From assembly GCF_024721265.1 (NCBI RefSeq), contig NZ_JAMXOC010000009.1, positions 36,193 to 100,192 on the forward strand: a stretch of 64,000 nucleotides of DNA, read 5' to 3'. Below, in pieces: positions 43,285 through 53,530 of this stretch. This stretch comes from Ohessyouella blattaphilus (lineage in GTDB: Bacteria; Bacillota; Clostridia; Lachnospirales; Lachnospiraceae). The notes under the pieces were generated by a model. The model was not told the origin of the DNA. It saw only the letters and a list, made by a program, of their open reading frames with translations, and did not search any database. Position 1 is the first letter of the stretch, and each line of letters opens with the position of its first letter. The position numbers and the translations under genes are program-made.

Positions 43285-45069
43285 CTACTTAGCGTTCAGA
43301 TTAATTCCCAGTTCATCCAACTGCTTTTCATCCACAACACTAGGAGCCTCTGTCATCAAATCCGAAGCATCCTTAATCTTCGGGAACGCAATTACATCTC
43401 TAATACTATCCTCGCCTGTCATTATCATAACCATCCGATCAAGACCATAAGCAAGACCTGCATGAGGAGGTACTCCAAATTTAAAGGCATCTAGTAGGAA
43501 TCCAAACTGTTCCGCTGCCTGTTCCTTAGTAAAGCCTAGAAGTTCAAACATCTTTTCCTGAATATCATTTTGGAAGATACGTACACTACCACCACCAATT
43601 TCATTGCCATTTAGCACAATATCATAGGCTTTTGCTCGTACTTTCCCTGGGTCTTTATCGATAAGCTCCAGATCTTCTTCCATTGGCATGGTAAAAGGAT
43701 GATGCATTGCTACAAAGCGCTCTTGCTCTTCATTATACTCCAGTAATGGAAATTCCGTAACCCATAAGAAATCAAAGGTGTTATCAGCAATAAGCTCCAT
43801 TTCCTTTGCCACCTTAAGCCGAAGAGCCCCTAATACATCCCAGACCACTTTGTGCTTATCGGCAGCAAAGAGTAATAAGTCTCCCGCTTCTGCATTACAA
43901 GCTTTCGTAAGTTCTTCTAACTGTGCTTCCGTCATAAACTTTTGGAAGGAACACCGCATACTTTCATCTTCTCCAAGAGCGATATAAGCAAGACCTTTCG
44001 CGCCATAATCCTTAACAAAATCCACCAGCTTATCGATTTGCTTTCTTCCGAGACTTCCCTTTTCTTTCACATTGATTGCCCGGACAGTGCCGCCAAGCTC
44101 TAGTGCCTGGGTAAAGACCCCAAATCCAGAATCTTTTACTACTTCACTGACATCGATTAGTTCCATTCCAAAGCGAGTATCTGGCTTATCTGAACCGTAA
44201 CGATCCATGGCCTCTTGCCAAGTAATTCGTCTAAACGGTGTTGCAATCTCCACATCTAATATCTCTTTAAAGATGCGAGCCAGTAACCTTTCGTTCACTT
44301 CGATAACATCATCTACATCTACAAAAGACAACTCCATATCCACCTGGGTAAACTCCGGTTGCCGATCCGCTCGCAAATCTTCATCTCGGAAGCATTTCGC
44401 GATTTGGAAATAGCGATCATATCCCGAGCACATCAATAGCTGTTTGAAAAGCTGAGGGGATTGGGGAAGGGCGTAAAACTCTCCTTGATGCACACGGCTG
44501 GGCACAAGGTAATCGCGAGCGCCTTCCGGTGTACTCTTACAAAGAATCGGAGTTTCAATTTCCAGAAAGCCCTCATCTGCGAGAAATTTTCTAGTAAGAG
44601 TTGCCACGTCACTACGCATCATAAGATTACGCTGTAAATCCGGTCTACGAAGATCAAGGTAACGATACTTAAGACGCAGTTCTTCCTTCGTCTTTGAGGC
44701 TTCCTCAATGGGAAACGGTGGCGTCTCTGCTTCTGAGAGAATTCGCAGTTCAATTGGGCTTATTTCAATCGCGCCAGTACTTAAATTTTCATTAATCGCC
44801 CCCGCTCTTTTGGATACGGTTCCCACCACGGCCACTACGTACTCTCCGCGAAGAGATGCCGCTTTTTCTACCATCTCTTTATCCATACTGCCCTCTTCAA
44901 AGACCACCTGGATAATCCCTGACCGGTCTCTCACATCTACAAAGACAAGACCGCCTTTATTTCTATTCTTTTGCACCCATCCCATAATAGTAACGCCTTC
45001 ACCAACGTTACTAAGAGATAGTTCTCCACATCTATGGGTTCTCTTTAAACCTTTCATCGACTCTGCCAT
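43285..45069 (-). CDS. aspS: Aspartate-tRNA ligase
   Basis: Class II synthetase charging tRNA-Asp. 594 residues, the bacterial type with a GAD insert. The OB anticodon domain (about 15-105) starts VTIMGWVQKNRNKGGLVFVD; motif 2 is KCFRDEDLRADRQPEFTQVD; motif 3 is HAGLAYGLDRMVMIMTG. It starts 14 bases after hisS. The apt-rel-MBL-hemZ-hisS-aspS order is common in clostridia. Confidence 0.97.
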   Translation of the reverse strand: MAESMKGLKRTHRCGELSLSNVGEGVTIMGWVQKNRNKGGLVFVDVRDRSGIIQVVFEEGSMDKEMVEKAASLRGEYVVAVVGTVSKRAGAINENLSTGAIEISPIELRILSEAETPPFPIEEASKTKEELRLKYRYLDLRRPDLQRNLMMRSDVATLTRKFLADEGFLEIETPILCKSTPEGARDYLVPSRVHQGEFYALPQSPQLFKQLLMCSGYDRYFQIAKCFRDEDLRADRQPEFTQVDMELSFVDVDDVIEVNERLLARIFKEILDVEIATPFRRITWQEAMDRYGSDKPDTRFGMELIDVSEVVKDSGFGVFTQALELGGTVRAINVKEKGSLGRKQIDKLVDFVKDYGAKGLAYIALGEDESMRCSFQKFMTEAQLEELTKACNAEAGDLLLFAADKHKVVWDVLGALRLKVAKEMELIADNTFDFLWVTEFPLLEYNEEQERFVAMHHPFTMPMEEDLELIDKDPGKVRAKAYDIVLNGNEIGGGSVRIFQNDIQEKMFELLGFTKEQAAEQFGFLLDAFKFGVPPHAGLAYGLDRMVMIMTGEDSIRDVIAFPKIKDASDLMTEAPSVVDEKQLDELGINLNAK

Positions 45070-45083
45070 CTATCTTCTCCTAA

Positions 45084-46349
45084 TTATAATTTCTCAACAG
45101 TATCTTCGTAGCAATCTACAATCTGTCCGTAGCCTTCTGCCTCTAATTGTTCCTTTTGAAACTTCTTATTCTTTTTCATTGCTGAAAGCAGTACTCTTTT
45201 TCCTAACTCTCGCTCTTTCTTCGCCACTTCCAAAACCTTGAGCATTCCTTCTTTCGGGAGGTTCTTATCTAATAAATAAGCCACGCTCTCCTTCTTCGTC
45301 GGCAACTGATAATCTTGCTCCAGAAGAATCATTACGATGCGCTCAAACCCAATGGAAAACCCACAGGCCGGTGTATCCTGTCCGGTGAATTTCCCTATCA
45401 TCTTATCATAACGACCACCACCAGCTACAGACCCACCGAAGTCCTCCATAAGCACTTCAAATATCGTACCGGTATAATAGGATTGCCCTCTTACCATGCT
45501 CGGGTCGAAGCGAATCTGGAAATCTGCCTCTTTTGCTGCCATCACAGAAGAGATAACAAACTCTAGGTTATCCGCCACTTTACCATCTAAGTGGCCAGAA
45601 AGCTTGTCTTTTAGAAAACGAATCCCATCTACGTCTTTCGTCACTTCCGCAAAAAGACTCAGATAAGTATCGGTATTTTCTTTTGTATAGCCCAGTTCCT
45701 GAAGTTCAAGAGCCACTTTTTCCTCACCGATTTTCTCAATCTTGTCAAGGATAATACATACTTGATCAAAATCCTTGTCTTTAAAACCACTGTAGGAAGC
45801 CATCGCCTTTAGGAAGTTACGATCGTTAATACAAACGGTAAAATTTTTAAAGCCGATTTTCCCTAGCATCGTTGTGGTCGCCAGAATCAATTCTATTTCT
45901 GATAACGGGCTATCATCACCGAGAATATCAATATCACATTGGGTAAACTGGCGAAAACGTCCCTTTTGTGGACGATCTGCCCGCCAGACGCTACCTATCT
46001 GCATTGCCTTAAAAGGAGAAGGCAAGTCATTCATGTGGTTCGCAAAGTAGCGCGCCAAAGGAAGGGTTAGGTCATAACGAAGACCGCCGTCGACCAAATC
46101 CTCTTCTGACTTTGCCGAGTCTAATTTCAGCTTCTCTCCTCTTTTTAGAATTTTAAAGATCAGCTTTTCGTTGTCACCACCTTGCTTACTGGTCAAATTT
46201 TCAATGTGCTCAACACACGGTGTTTCCATAGAAAGAAAGCCGTAGCTGCGATACGTTTCCTTAATTTCACCAATTAAATAATCCCTAATTTCCATTTCCC
46301 TAGGCATGATATCCTTCATCCCGGTAACTGGTTTTTTCTTTAAAACCAT
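45084..46349 (-). CDS. hisS: Histidine-tRNA ligase
   Basis: Class II synthetase charging tRNA-His. 421 residues. Motif 2 is KGRFRQFTQCDIDILG; the two His-specific boxes are VRGQSYYTGTIFEV and VAGGGRYDKMIGKF; motif 3 follows as ACGFSIGFERIVMIL. GGAGA lies 7 bases before the ATG, and the gene begins inside the hemZ end (10-base overlap), suggesting translational coupling. Confidence 0.95.
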   Translation of the reverse strand: MVLKKKPVTGMKDIMPREMEIRDYLIGEIKETYRSYGFLSMETPCVEHIENLTSKQGGDNEKLIFKILKRGEKLKLDSAKSEEDLVDGGLRYDLTLPLARYFANHMNDLPSPFKAMQIGSVWRADRPQKGRFRQFTQCDIDILGDDSPLSEIELILATTTMLGKIGFKNFTVCINDRNFLKAMASYSGFKDKDFDQVCIILDKIEKIGEEKVALELQELGYTKENTDTYLSLFAEVTKDVDGIRFLKDKLSGHLDGKVADNLEFVISSVMAAKEADFQIRFDPSMVRGQSYYTGTIFEVLMEDFGGSVAGGGRYDKMIGKFTGQDTPACGFSIGFERIVMILLEQDYQLPTKKESVAYLLDKNLPKEGMLKVLEVAKKERELGKRVLLSAMKKNKKFQKEQLEAEGYGQIVDCYEDTVEKL

Positions 46350-47698
46350 TGAAGTTCTCCTTTTTTATCTATCATTTCATCAATTCGCTCAATATACGTA
46401 TCGATGTCTTTTACATTGTCAACTCGCCTTACTTTGCCCTCTCTATCCACAAGCTTGGTAATTGCGCCTGCCCCACAACCGATTATCGTCTGTAGCTCTT
46501 CCATAATTAGAATATTATAAAGGCTTTCTTTGCCCTCACGGCTATATCCAATATTCTCAAAATTCCCGGCACTGTTTTTCTGTCGATAAAGATAATACGG
46601 GAATAGTTCCATCTCGCTAGCCTTTTCTCTTGCGCTATCTACCATCTCCTGAACCACGTCTGCACTAATCTTAATTTCATTTAATCTGGCCGCTCGCTTA
46701 ATGGCTAGTGAGTGAACCGTAAGACTATTTGGCTGTAGCTTTTTGATTTCTGCTAACGTGTAATCAAAATCCGCTAACTTTTCATTGCTAAACCCAGCAA
46801 TAATATCCATATTGATATTATCAAACCCTAGCGACCTTGCCAAGGTAAAACTCTCACGAATTTGCTCGACTGTATGAGCTCTACCAATTAATCTTAAGGT
46901 CTCTTGGTTCATTGACTGAGGATTAATGGATATCCGATTCACCTGATAGGTTTTCAGGAGTCGAAGCTTTTCTTCATCAATCGCATCGGGACGTCCTGCC
47001 TCAACGGTATATTCAAGAACCTGGCGGGCAGGGAAAAGGTCATGAATTTCTCCTAATAGCCGCTCAAGGAGCCTTGGTGGTAACACCGTTGGCGTCCCGC
47101 CGCCGATATAAATCGTATTAAGCGGCTGGTCTTTCACTTTACTAGATACTGCCCGCAGTTCTTTGATTAACGTCTTAACATAGGTGTCTAACCGGTCTTC
47201 ATATCTCCGTAAATCGCCTGAACTAAAGGAACAGTAATTACAAATCGTCGGACAGATAGGAATGCTCACAAAAAGACTATAGCCTTTATCCTTGGCAAGC
47301 TTACTAAGTAGTGTACGCTCCTTTAAAGCAATGCCTACACAGAGCTTGGCTTTATCCGCACTTACATACTTCTCTTTCTCCAGCCAGTTGATTACCCTTT
47401 CTTCTCTATCTCCAGCACTTAAGCGCTGATACGCTAGCTTCGTTGGACGAATTCCTAGCAAGAGCCCCCACGGCAATGTCCGCTTCGTCTGCTGGGCTAA
47501 GGCAAGGTACAATTCCTTATCTAGAGTAGATCTCGGCATCTCCGTAAAAACCAGTTCTAAATCTCGGGAGATAATCTTAACAAAATGAGAGGCTTTTTCA
47601 TCGACAACAGAACGAATCTCCTCCTGGGGATAAAAAGCCTTTACCAAATGATAAACATTATATGCATTTTTCTCATTATTAATAGTTATCTCAATCAT
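46340..47698 (-). CDS. hemZ: Oxygen-independent coproporphyrinogen dehydrogenase HemZ
   Basis: Radical SAM enzyme of the HemN/HemZ group for anaerobic haem or related tetrapyrrole synthesis. 452 residues. The iron-sulfur site is ICPTICNYCSFSS (Cys-x3-Cys-x2-Cys) near residue 155, followed by YIGGGTPTVL and MDIIAGFSNEKLADF. The N-terminal extension of about 150 residues is typical of HemZ. No other haem genes are in the window, so the exact substrate is uncertain for the family. Confidence 0.88.
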   Translation of the reverse strand: MIEITINNEKNAYNVYHLVKAFYPQEEIRSVVDEKASHFVKIISRDLELVFTEMPRSTLDKELYLALAQQTKRTLPWGLLLGIRPTKLAYQRLSAGDREERVINWLEKEKYVSADKAKLCVGIALKERTLLSKLAKDKGYSLFVSIPICPTICNYCSFSSGDLRRYEDRLDTYVKTLIKELRAVSSKVKDQPLNTIYIGGGTPTVLPPRLLERLLGEIHDLFPARQVLEYTVEAGRPDAIDEEKLRLLKTYQVNRISINPQSMNQETLRLIGRAHTVEQIRESFTLARSLGFDNINMDIIAGFSNEKLADFDYTLAEIKKLQPNSLTVHSLAIKRAARLNEIKISADVVQEMVDSAREKASEMELFPYYLYRQKNSAGNFENIGYSREGKESLYNILIMEELQTIIGCGAGAITKLVDREGKVRRVDNVKDIDTYIERIDEMIDKKGELQWF

Positions 47699-47699
47699 T

Positions 47700-48329
47700 C
47701 TACGACCTTACGTACGGATTGTACTTTTTCTCATAGCCAATGGTAGTCTTGCTCATATGTCCAGGATAAACCTCTACCTCTTCTGGTAAGGTGAAGAGCC
47801 GCTCTTTGATGGAAGCATAGATCTCATCACTTCCACCGGCAAGGTCGGTTCTGCCAATAGATGTCTTAAAAAGAGTATCCCCGGAAAACAACACCTTCTC
47901 CTCTTTCATGTAATAACAACAACTTCCCGGAGTATGACCAGGCGTATGAATTACTTGAAAAGTAAAACCTATTAGTTCAAGCTCCTGTCCATCAATAACG
48001 CTTATGCCATCAGGATACACATAGCCGCTTTGTACGAAAGATTTAGACGCATTTAGATTTTCATCTTTTAAAAAATCTTGGTCATCGACGTATACATATA
48101 CTGGCTCCTTCGAATCTGTGCCAATCATATCGGTAATCCCCATAATGTGATCAAAGTGACCATGGGTTAATATGACTGCTTTTACGTTTAAATTCCGATC
48201 ATTCAAGTAATCTCTAAGAGCTGCCGAAGTTCCGCCTGGGTCAACAGCAATACATTCCTTGGTCGCTTCATTAATTACAAGATAACAATTAGCTCCCGCA
48301 ATTCCTACCTCAAAACATTCTATTTTCAC
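47700..48329 (-). CDS. MBL-fold metallo-hydrolase (glyoxalase II-like)
   Basis: 209 residues. The metal site motif is ILTHGHFDHIMGI, with VIHTPGHTPGSCCYYM and FSGDTLFKTSIGRTDL supplying the other ligands. It resembles the YqgX/GloB group that hydrolyses thioesters such as S-lactoylglutathione or related bacillithiol adducts; the true substrate is not known. It starts on the last base of the rel gene and ends 1 base before hemZ, so all three are tightly packed. Confidence 0.9.
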   Translation of the reverse strand: MKIECFEVGIAGANCYLVINEATKECIAVDPGGTSAALRDYLNDRNLNVKAVILTHGHFDHIMGITDMIGTDSKEPVYVYVDDQDFLKDENLNASKSFVQSGYVYPDGISVIDGQELELIGFTFQVIHTPGHTPGSCCYYMKEEKVLFSGDTLFKTSIGRTDLAGGSDEIYASIKERLFTLPEEVEVYPGHMSKTTIGYEKKYNPYVRS

Positions 48330-50674
48330 TATCCTGTCGTCCTTTCAATATCGATAATGCCCTCTATCCCTCGCAGCTTATTGCAAACTTTTTCTAGTTG
48401 TTCTCTACTATTTACAATAAACCCAATCTCAATGGTCGCCTTCCCTTGCTTACTGGTGCGTACATTCATCGACTTCACATCGACTTCCGCCTCTATAAAC
48501 TCTTTAGAGATTAGCATCAACAGTCCTTGCCGGTCATTGGCATACATCTTAATCTCTGCCAAATAAGAACCGGTTTCCTCTTCTAAAACATCACTCTCCC
48601 ACTCAGCGGCAATTAAGCGTGCTCTCTCTGTATTCGAAAGGTGAAGCATATTGACACAATCGGTGCGGTGAATCGATAATCCCCGTCCTCTCGTTACAAA
48701 ACCAACGATTTCATCGCCCGGCACCGGTGAACAACATCTTGAAAAGCGTACCGCCATATCATCAATGCCTTTTACCACAATGCCGCTCTTCGACTTTGTA
48801 ATATGCAGTGTTTTCTTACTAGAGTCGGCAACCTTCTCTAAGACTTCCTCATTCGTAACTACCTTCTTGTGATCCTTATCGTACTCTTCAACTAGACGGT
48901 TTATCACCTGTCCTTCTTTAAGGCCACCATGTCCAACCGCTGCTAGTACCGCGCTCCAGTCACGGAAGCCATATTTTTGCCGAATAATCTCTTGGTATTT
49001 AGAGATGGTAAGATCACTTAAGTTAAGCGACTTCTGCTTCGCATAAGTAGCCAGTAATTCTTTGCCTTTTATAATATTGCTTTCTTTATTCTGTTGCTTA
49101 AACCATTGGTTGATTTTATTTTTCGCTTGGGTACTTTTAACAATATTCAGCCAATCTCTACTTGGACCCTTGGAATTTTGCGAAGTGATTACCTCAACTC
49201 TATCCCCGTTACCCAGCTTATAATCGATATTAACTAACGTACCGTTGACCCTTGCTCCCACCATCTTATTACCCACAGCACTGTGAATCGCGTAGGCAAA
49301 GTCTATCGGATTGGAGCCATTTGGTAAGTTAATCACATCTCCTTGGGGCGTAAAGCAGTACACATCCTCTGCAAATAAATCCAAATCCCCCTTTAGAAGA
49401 TTTAAGAATTCTTGATTATCAGACATGTCTTGCTGCCATTCAAGGATTTGGCGAAGCCAGGTCAGCTTCTCTTCCGCTGTGGTCGCCTTATTAACTTGAT
49501 TATCACCAGATTCTTTATACTTCCAGTGAGCCGCGATACCATACTCAGCAGTCTTGTGCATTTCCTTGGTCCGAATCTGGATTTCAAAAGGTTGTCCACT
49601 ACCACTCATTAGCGTCGTATGAAGAGACTGATACATATTGGGCTTAGGCATCGCGATATAATCCTTAAAGCGTCCCGGCACCGGTGTATATTTCTCGTGA
49701 ATAACCCCTAACGCCGCATAGCAGTCTTTTACCGAGTCAACGATAATACGGACCGCAAACAAATCATAAATTTGATCTAAAGACTTATCCTGATTAATCA
49801 TCTTCTTATAGATACTAAAGATATGCTTTACGCGGCCGTTTACTTCAGCCACAATGCCCGACTCCTTCATAGTCTTAGCAACCGCATCCACTATCTGTCC
49901 AACAAACTCTTCCCGCTCAAGCTTCCGGTCATTTAATTGTCTTACTAAGGAATAAAAAACATCCGCCTTTGAATACTTAAGCGATAAATCATCTAGCTCC
50001 GTCTTGATCTTCGAAATACCAAGGCGCTGAGCGATCGGCGCATAAATATCTAAAGTCTCTAAAGCTTTTTCTTTTTGCTTCGCAGGTGTCATAAACTCTA
50101 GCGTCCGCATATTATGCAGTCTATCTGCAAGCTTTATAATAATAACCCGGATATCCTTTGCCATGGCTAAGAACATCTTCCTTAAGTTCTCTGCCTGCTC
50201 GTCTAATTTATCGGCCTTATAAGAGAGTCGACCAAGTTTGGTAACCCCGTCAACTAGGATTTCCACTTCTTCACCAAACTCTTCTTTCACCTCTTCTTCA
50301 CTCATAACGGTGTCTTCAACCACATCGTGTAAGAGACCAGCCACAATCGTCTCTTTATCCATCTCCAAATCCGCGAGAATAATTGCTACCCACAGTGGGT
50401 GAATAATATACGGTTCCCCTGATTTACGGCGCTGGTCACCATGAGCTTGTTTGGCGATACCATACGCCTTTTCAATTAAGGAGACATCAGCTGAGGGATG
50501 GTATTTCTTGATGCGACGAATCAACATGTCAAATAATACATCTGGCTCTTCGTAATCACCAGGTGCTTTTACCGCATGTCCATCCACAATCTCTAGCCCT
50601 ACAGCAGCATCCTTTTCCAGAAATTCCGGTGCCACCTTTCCGTCTGAAGATTCGTATTTAATCGTCACGCACAT
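48329..50674 (-). CDS. rel: Bifunctional (p)ppGpp synthetase/hydrolase (Rel)
   Basis: Stringent-response enzyme, 781 residues. The HD hydrolase (about 55-210) has HGDQRRKSGEPYIIHPLW and VAGLLHDVVEDT. The synthetase (about 240-370) has HIFSIYKKMINQDKSLDQIY and RFKDYIAMPKPNMYQSLHT. TGS (about 430-490) and a C-terminal ACT domain (about 705-781) follow. Both HD and synthetase motifs look intact, so it should be bifunctional. A 50-residue N-terminal extension is slightly long. It lies 25 bases after apt. Confidence 0.97.
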   Translation of the reverse strand: MCVTIKYESSDGKVAPEFLEKDAAVGLEIVDGHAVKAPGDYEEPDVLFDMLIRRIKKYHPSADVSLIEKAYGIAKQAHGDQRRKSGEPYIIHPLWVAIILADLEMDKETIVAGLLHDVVEDTVMSEEEVKEEFGEEVEILVDGVTKLGRLSYKADKLDEQAENLRKMFLAMAKDIRVIIIKLADRLHNMRTLEFMTPAKQKEKALETLDIYAPIAQRLGISKIKTELDDLSLKYSKADVFYSLVRQLNDRKLEREEFVGQIVDAVAKTMKESGIVAEVNGRVKHIFSIYKKMINQDKSLDQIYDLFAVRIIVDSVKDCYAALGVIHEKYTPVPGRFKDYIAMPKPNMYQSLHTTLMSGSGQPFEIQIRTKEMHKTAEYGIAAHWKYKESGDNQVNKATTAEEKLTWLRQILEWQQDMSDNQEFLNLLKGDLDLFAEDVYCFTPQGDVINLPNGSNPIDFAYAIHSAVGNKMVGARVNGTLVNIDYKLGNGDRVEVITSQNSKGPSRDWLNIVKSTQAKNKINQWFKQQNKESNIIKGKELLATYAKQKSLNLSDLTISKYQEIIRQKYGFRDWSAVLAAVGHGGLKEGQVINRLVEEYDKDHKKVVTNEEVLEKVADSSKKTLHITKSKSGIVVKGIDDMAVRFSRCCSPVPGDEIVGFVTRGRGLSIHRTDCVNMLHLSNTERARLIAAEWESDVLEEETGSYLAEIKMYANDRQGLLMLISKEFIEAEVDVKSMNVRTSKQGKATIEIGFIVNSREQLEKVCNKLRGIEGIIDIERTTG

Positions 50675-50699
50675 CCCTCCCTTCCCTTTGTCTTAACCT

Positions 50700-51224
50700 T
50701 TAGTTACCTTCATACTGGATAACTGACTCTACGTCGTATCCCTTGAGCTTTTCTCGTCCCTTAAGGCCTTTTAGCTCCATTAAGAAGACCGCCTTTACCA
50801 CTACACCACCAAGTTCTTCTACCAACTTAATAATGCCTTTGTTCGTACCCCCAGTTGCAATTAAGTCATCAATGATAACCACTCGCTGTCCTGGCTTAAT
50901 CGACTCCTTATGAATCTCTAAGGTTCCGGTACCGTATTCTAACGCGTATTCCACCGCTGCCGTTTCCCGTGGCAGCTTGCCTGCCTTTCTAACGGGGATA
51001 AATGGCTTGTGCAGATTATAAGCTAAAGGTACACCAAAAATAAACCCTCTTGATTCCGGTCCCACAATTATATCAAAATCTACATCTTTAATTCGCTCTT
51101 GCATTAAATCAACCGCTAGTTGTAAACCATCTGCATCTTCTAGTATTCCGGTTACATCCCGAAAGATAACTCCTGGTTCTGGAAAATCAGGAATACTAAT
51201 TACGTAATCTTCAATTCTTTTCAT
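50700..51224 (-). CDS. apt: Adenine phosphoribosyltransferase
   Basis: Salvages adenine to AMP using PRPP. 174 residues. The PRPP loop is RVVIIDDLIATGGTNKGI; GPESRGFIFGVPLAYNL and FIPVRKAGKLPRET are typical Apt. First gene of the apt-rel-MBL-hemZ-hisS-aspS group; a strong promoter lies upstream. Confidence 0.97.
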   Translation of the reverse strand: MKRIEDYVISIPDFPEPGVIFRDVTGILEDADGLQLAVDLMQERIKDVDFDIIVGPESRGFIFGVPLAYNLHKPFIPVRKAGKLPRETAAVEYALEYGTGTLEIHKESIKPGQRVVIIDDLIATGGTNKGIIKLVEELGGVVVKAVFLMELKGLKGREKLKGYDVESVIQYEGN

Positions 51225-51272
51225 CGTTTCTCCAATCTGTATACCAGTAAATATATAAGAAAATAATAATGT

Positions 51273-51301
51273 ATTATACCATTTTTTGACACTTATATCA
51301 A
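51273..51301 (-). promoter_or_regulatory. Promoter of the apt-rel operon
   Basis: TTGATA (51301-51296), 17 bases, TATAAT (51278-51273) on the minus strand, with TGG before the -10. 48 bases separate the -10 from the apt ATG. Confidence 0.88.
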
Positions 51302-51342
51302 ACAGAGCCTTAGAAACTTTACTGCCGTGAGGACCTCTTTGC

Positions 51343-51367
51343 CAAAAAAGAGCCTTTCGGCTCTTTC
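51343..51367 (-). terminator. Terminator after secDF
   Basis: AAAGAGCC / GGCTCTTT, an 8-bp perfect stem with a GAAA tetraloop, followed by TTTT on the minus strand. Confidence 0.92.
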
Positions 51368-51372
51368 TTAGT

Positions 51373-53514
51373 TTATTTTTTCTTCCATCCCTTTTTCATT
51401 GTAAACCACAGTAAACCAGTAATGCATACAGATGAATACGTTCCCCATGCAATACCTGCAATTAAAGGTAAGGCAAATTCTTTGATGGAACTAACACCGA
51501 GAATATAAAGAACAATAACCATGATAATTGTCGTTAAGTTTGTATAGATACTCCGTGTAAGTGTTTGATTAATACTCTTATTTACAAGCTCTTTATAGTC
51601 TGTTCTCTTAGCCTTCAAGCGAAGTTCTTCGCGAATTCTATCAAAGATAACAATTGTTGCATTTATCGAATATCCTACAATTGTTAAGATAACAGCGATA
51701 AACGTATTTCCAACCGTAATTCTAGAAATCGCATAAAATAACACTACAATTGCAACATCGTGTAGAAGTGCAATAATCGCACTCGTAGCAAAGCGAATAT
51801 CTTTGAATCGGAACCAGATGTAGAGAAGCATACAAATAGAAGCAATCGCTAATGCATTCACGGCATCACGTTTCATTTCGTTACTAACCGTTGAACTGAT
51901 ATTCTCAGCCATAATTGACTCTGCCTCTGCATTTAATTCATCTACCAGCGCAGTATTCAGCGCCTCTCTCTTTTCCACATCTAAAGTAACCGTCTTAATC
52001 ACCACTTCATTACTATCAGCTACTCGTTGAATCTGAACATTATTATCGCCAGTTACTTCTTCAACCACTGGAACAACTTCTTTATCTATTTCATCAATCG
52101 AATACTCTTTATCAAAAGTAACTTTTGTCGCGGTACCACCTTCAAACTCTAAGCTATAGGCAAAAGCCCCTTTTCCTGAGCCAGCATTAAAGCCCATATA
52201 GGCAAAGCCGGCTACCATTACAATAAGTGAGATTAGGAAGAATACCGGTCGCTTTCCCACAAAGTCGATAAGCTTCTTCTCTCTAAGTGGACGATAATAC
52301 AAGGATTGTTTCTGAATTCCCACTGCATAAAAAGCATTTACGATTAAACGAGTCACTACCAGCGCAGTAAACATGGATACGATAATACTTACAACTAAAG
52401 TCTGAGCAAAACCTTTGACTGTACCTGAACCAAGCATCCAAAGTACTGCCGCTGCAATTAAAGTCGTCACATTTCCATCCACGATAGCAGAAAGCGCCTT
52501 GCTAAAGCCATCCTTTAAGGCTACTCTAACACTCATGCCCTTACACATCTCTTCTTTTACTCTTGCAAAGATGATAACATTGGCATCTACCGCCATACCA
52601 ATACCTAAAATAATTCCGGCGATACCTGGAAGGGTAAGGGTAACATCAAAGGCATTAATAATAACAAGCACTAAGCATATATAAATCATCAGAGCGATTC
52701 CTGAAGCCGCACCTGGTAATTTATATACAAAGATCATAAATAGGATTACAAGTATCAAGCCAATAATACCGGCCATAATACTGGTTCTGATAGCATCTTC
52801 TCCTAGCTGAGCACCTACTACGTTTGAGCGCAACTCTGTCAATTCTAACTTAAGCCCACCGATACGAATGGTGGAAGCGAGGTTTTCTGCTTCATCATGG
52901 GTAAAGTTACCTGTTATATAGGCTTGCCCACCGGTAATTGCCTGATTAACCACTGGCGAACTAATAACATCACCATCGTAAATAATGTTAATTGCTTTTC
53001 CCACATTTGCTGTGGTAGCTTCTTCAAACTTAACTGCACCCTCATCTGTCAAATCCAACTGGACAGAGTACTCGGTATTGTTTAAATCATCCTGACCGGC
53101 GCTAGCCTGCGCATTCGCAATGTCTGCACCTGTGAGAACTTCTGTCCCGTCATCTAGGGCAAAGGTAAGGGCTCCCGGCTTTCCTAGTTCCTCTAAGATT
53201 GCGTTAGCATCCGTCACACCAGGAATTTCAATATTAATACGGTTATCACCCTCTTGGTATACACTGGCTTCCGTACTATAATTCTCAACTCTCTTTTGTA
53301 GCTTATAAATCGTATCTGCCATGTCCGCTGCAGATGGCTTTTTTTCATTCGCTTCGTAGGTAACACTCACGCCACCTGCTAGATCAAGTCCTAGCTTGAT
53401 ATTCTTCATGGCGCCAGAGCCTGTTGCTCCCCATCCAAGTACAGTTGTAAAAACTAGCACTCCGAGAAGGATTACTGCTGATATTAATGTTATGGTTCCC
53501 CTTTTCTTGTTCAC
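51373..53514 (-). CDS. secDF: SecDF fusion, protein export membrane protein
   Basis: Proton-driven helper of the Sec translocase, with SecD and SecF in one chain. 713 residues from GTG 53514. The SecD half has a short first helix, KLGLDLAGGVSVTYE, an outer domain, and five helices from RTSIMAGIIGLILVILFMIF; GIAGIILGIGMAVDANVIIFAR is the proton-path motif. SecF begins FVGKRPVFFLISLIVMVAGF and has LEFEGGTATKVTF and SINATIVIFDRIREEL. GTG 53514 has AAGGAAGG 8 bases before it and starts 16 bases after scfB; the frame also reads from a TTG at 53547, which lies inside scfB. Confidence 0.95.
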   Translation of the reverse strand: MNKKRGTITLISAVILLGVLVFTTVLGWGATGSGAMKNIKLGLDLAGGVSVTYEANEKKPSAADMADTIYKLQKRVENYSTEASVYQEGDNRINIEIPGVTDANAILEELGKPGALTFALDDGTEVLTGADIANAQASAGQDDLNNTEYSVQLDLTDEGAVKFEEATTANVGKAINIIYDGDVISSPVVNQAITGGQAYITGNFTHDEAENLASTIRIGGLKLELTELRSNVVGAQLGEDAIRTSIMAGIIGLILVILFMIFVYKLPGAASGIALMIYICLVLVIINAFDVTLTLPGIAGIILGIGMAVDANVIIFARVKEEMCKGMSVRVALKDGFSKALSAIVDGNVTTLIAAAVLWMLGSGTVKGFAQTLVVSIIVSMFTALVVTRLIVNAFYAVGIQKQSLYYRPLREKKLIDFVGKRPVFFLISLIVMVAGFAYMGFNAGSGKGAFAYSLEFEGGTATKVTFDKEYSIDEIDKEVVPVVEEVTGDNNVQIQRVADSNEVVIKTVTLDVEKREALNTALVDELNAEAESIMAENISSTVSNEMKRDAVNALAIASICMLLYIWFRFKDIRFATSAIIALLHDVAIVVLFYAISRITVGNTFIAVILTIVGYSINATIVIFDRIREELRLKAKRTDYKELVNKSINQTLTRSIYTNLTTIIMVIVLYILGVSSIKEFALPLIAGIAWGTYSSVCITGLLWFTMKKGWKKK

Positions 53515-53530
53515 TTTTGTTACCTTCCTT